Source of the DNA: Alphaproteobacteria bacterium | GTDB taxonomy: Bacteria > Pseudomonadota > Alphaproteobacteria > Rhizobiales > Rhizobiaceae | Reading direction: 5' to 3' | DNA length: 7,015 bases | Assembly: GCA_017308345.1 (NCBI GenBank) | Contig: JAFKFE010000254.1 | Location: forward strand, 1-7,015 | Part shown: positions 6,393 through 7,015 of the stretch, in pieces | Layout of the letters: each line of letters starts with the position of its first letter | How positions within the stretch are numbered: position 1 is the stretch's first letter | Notes under the pieces: generated by a model | Database searches by the model: none | What the model saw: the letters and a program-made list of their open reading frames with translations, nothing else | Told to the model about the DNA's origin: nothing | Position numbers and translations under genes: made by a program

Positions 6393-7015
6393 TTGAGCAA
6401 GGAGAGAAAGAACACGCTGCGCGACTCGGTGTTCGAGAAGCTCAAGGCGTTGATCATCACCGGCCAGATCCCGCCGGGCGGCCGCGTGACGGAAAACGAG
6501 ATCGCCGAGCGCCTGAAGGTCAGCCGCACGCCGGTGCGCGAGGCCTTCAACCGGCTGGAGCGCGACGGGCTGGTGATCGGGCGGCCGCGCCAGGGCTATG
6601 TGGTGGCCGAGTTCAACCTGACCATGTTCCGCGAGGCCTTCGACATCCGCGAACTGCTCGACGGGCGCGCCACCGAACTGGCGGCCGCCAACGCGACCGC
6701 CACCGACAAGGCGCGGCTGCGCGAGATGCTCGCCGAATGCGAGCGGCTTGCGGCGATCCCTGACCGCAGCACCAGGGAGAAATTCGAGGAGTTGCAGGTC
6801 GGCATCGACCTGCACCGGGTGATCGCCGAGATCGGCGGCAACGAGATGCTGCACGGCATGCTCTGCGGCATCCTCGACAAATGCCAGCAATATGTCTGGA
6901 CGGAGCTCCTGTGGCTGGACGAATGGAAGCTGACCCGCGAGGAACATGCCGGCATCGTCGACGCGATCTGCGCCGGCGATGTCGCGCTGGCCGGCGAGCG
7001 TGCCCGCGCCCATGT
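6393..7015 (+). CDS. GntR-family transcriptional regulator with FCD (FadR-type) effector domain, 3' truncated by window
   Basis: The divergent gene encodes a GntR regulator, 207 codons visible before the right edge. Residues about 8-70 form the winged helix-turn-helix, with ENEIAERLKVSRTPVREAFN (34-53) as the recognition region and RPRQGYVV as the wing. From about 78 an all-helical FCD ligand-binding domain begins (FDIRELLDGRATELAA). His141, His185 (REEHAGI) and His207 sit at positions that are metal ligands in this class. The Asp usually four residues before the first His is Gly137 here, with Asp139 nearby, so metal binding is uncertain. The start is a TTG, chosen because GGAGG lies eight bases upstream and an in-frame TGA at 6372 leaves no ATG. 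FCD regulators usually repress catabolic or transport genes and release them on binding a carboxylate-type effector, which fits control of the divergent operon. Confidence 0.92.
   Translation, partial: MSKERKNTLRDSVFEKLKALIITGQIPPGGRVTENEIAERLKVSRTPVREAFNRLERDGLVIGRPRQGYVVAEFNLTMFREAFDIRELLDGRATELAAANATATDKARLREMLAECERLAAIPDRSTREKFEELQVGIDLHRVIAEIGGNEMLHGMLCGILDKCQQYVWTELLWLDEWKLTREEHAGIVDAICAGDVALAGERARAH

Noticed and set aside
6249..7013. Minus-strand open frame opposite the GntR regulator
   Set aside because: The plus strand encodes a clear winged helix-turn-helix plus FCD domain with a good ribosome site. The antisense frame has no motif.

Overview
The window looks like a high-GC alphaproteobacterium, probably of the rhizobial group (Hyphomicrobiales). 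Grounds are the GC-rich third codon positions, the PotD-like binding protein with its compact ABC operon, and the style of the gamma-glutamyltransferase-family gene. This placement is inferred from sequence character, not from a search.

Layout: one leftward (minus-strand) operon fills almost the whole window, with a divergent regulator at the right edge. In transcription order the operon holds a secreted solute-binding protein (5119-6159), an ABC ATPase (3957-5045), two permeases (3040-3957 and 2243-3043), a cytoplasmic Ntn-hydrolase of the gamma-glutamyltransferase family (635-2242), and the start of an AMP-forming CoA ligase gene (from 587 leftward). The middle genes are tightly coupled: TGATG at ATPase/permease 1, ATGA at permease 1/permease 2, TGA-ATG at permease 2/hydrolase. 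A GntR/FCD regulator (6393 to the right edge) is read divergently. The 233-bp gap between them carries a good sigma70-type promoter for the operon and a TTGTATACAA palindrome at its predicted +1.

Working model (inference): the importer brings in a small amine- and carboxylate-bearing compound. The hydrolase, which has no signal peptide, cleaves it or a derivative in the cytosol, a CoA ligase activates the acid product, and the GntR protein controls the system from the shared promoter region. The importer has the polyamine architecture, but its binding protein carries an Arg/Asp pair at the spacing described for the Agrobacterium GABA receptor Atu4243. The hydrolase keeps the catalytic Thr and oxyanion glycines of gamma-glutamyltransferase but has lost most residues that hold the glutamyl group. 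The true substrate is therefore probably neither a plain polyamine nor a plain gamma-glutamyl peptide.

The oddest region is the left edge. The reading frame from 587 to 1 begins as a CoA ligase for about 108 residues and then, in frame, becomes an internal segment of electron-transfer-flavoprotein:ubiquinone oxidoreductase. Neither part is complete enough to work, so this is either an assembly/cloning chimera or a real rearrangement junction. No RNA gene, CRISPR array, insertion sequence or rho-independent terminator was seen.
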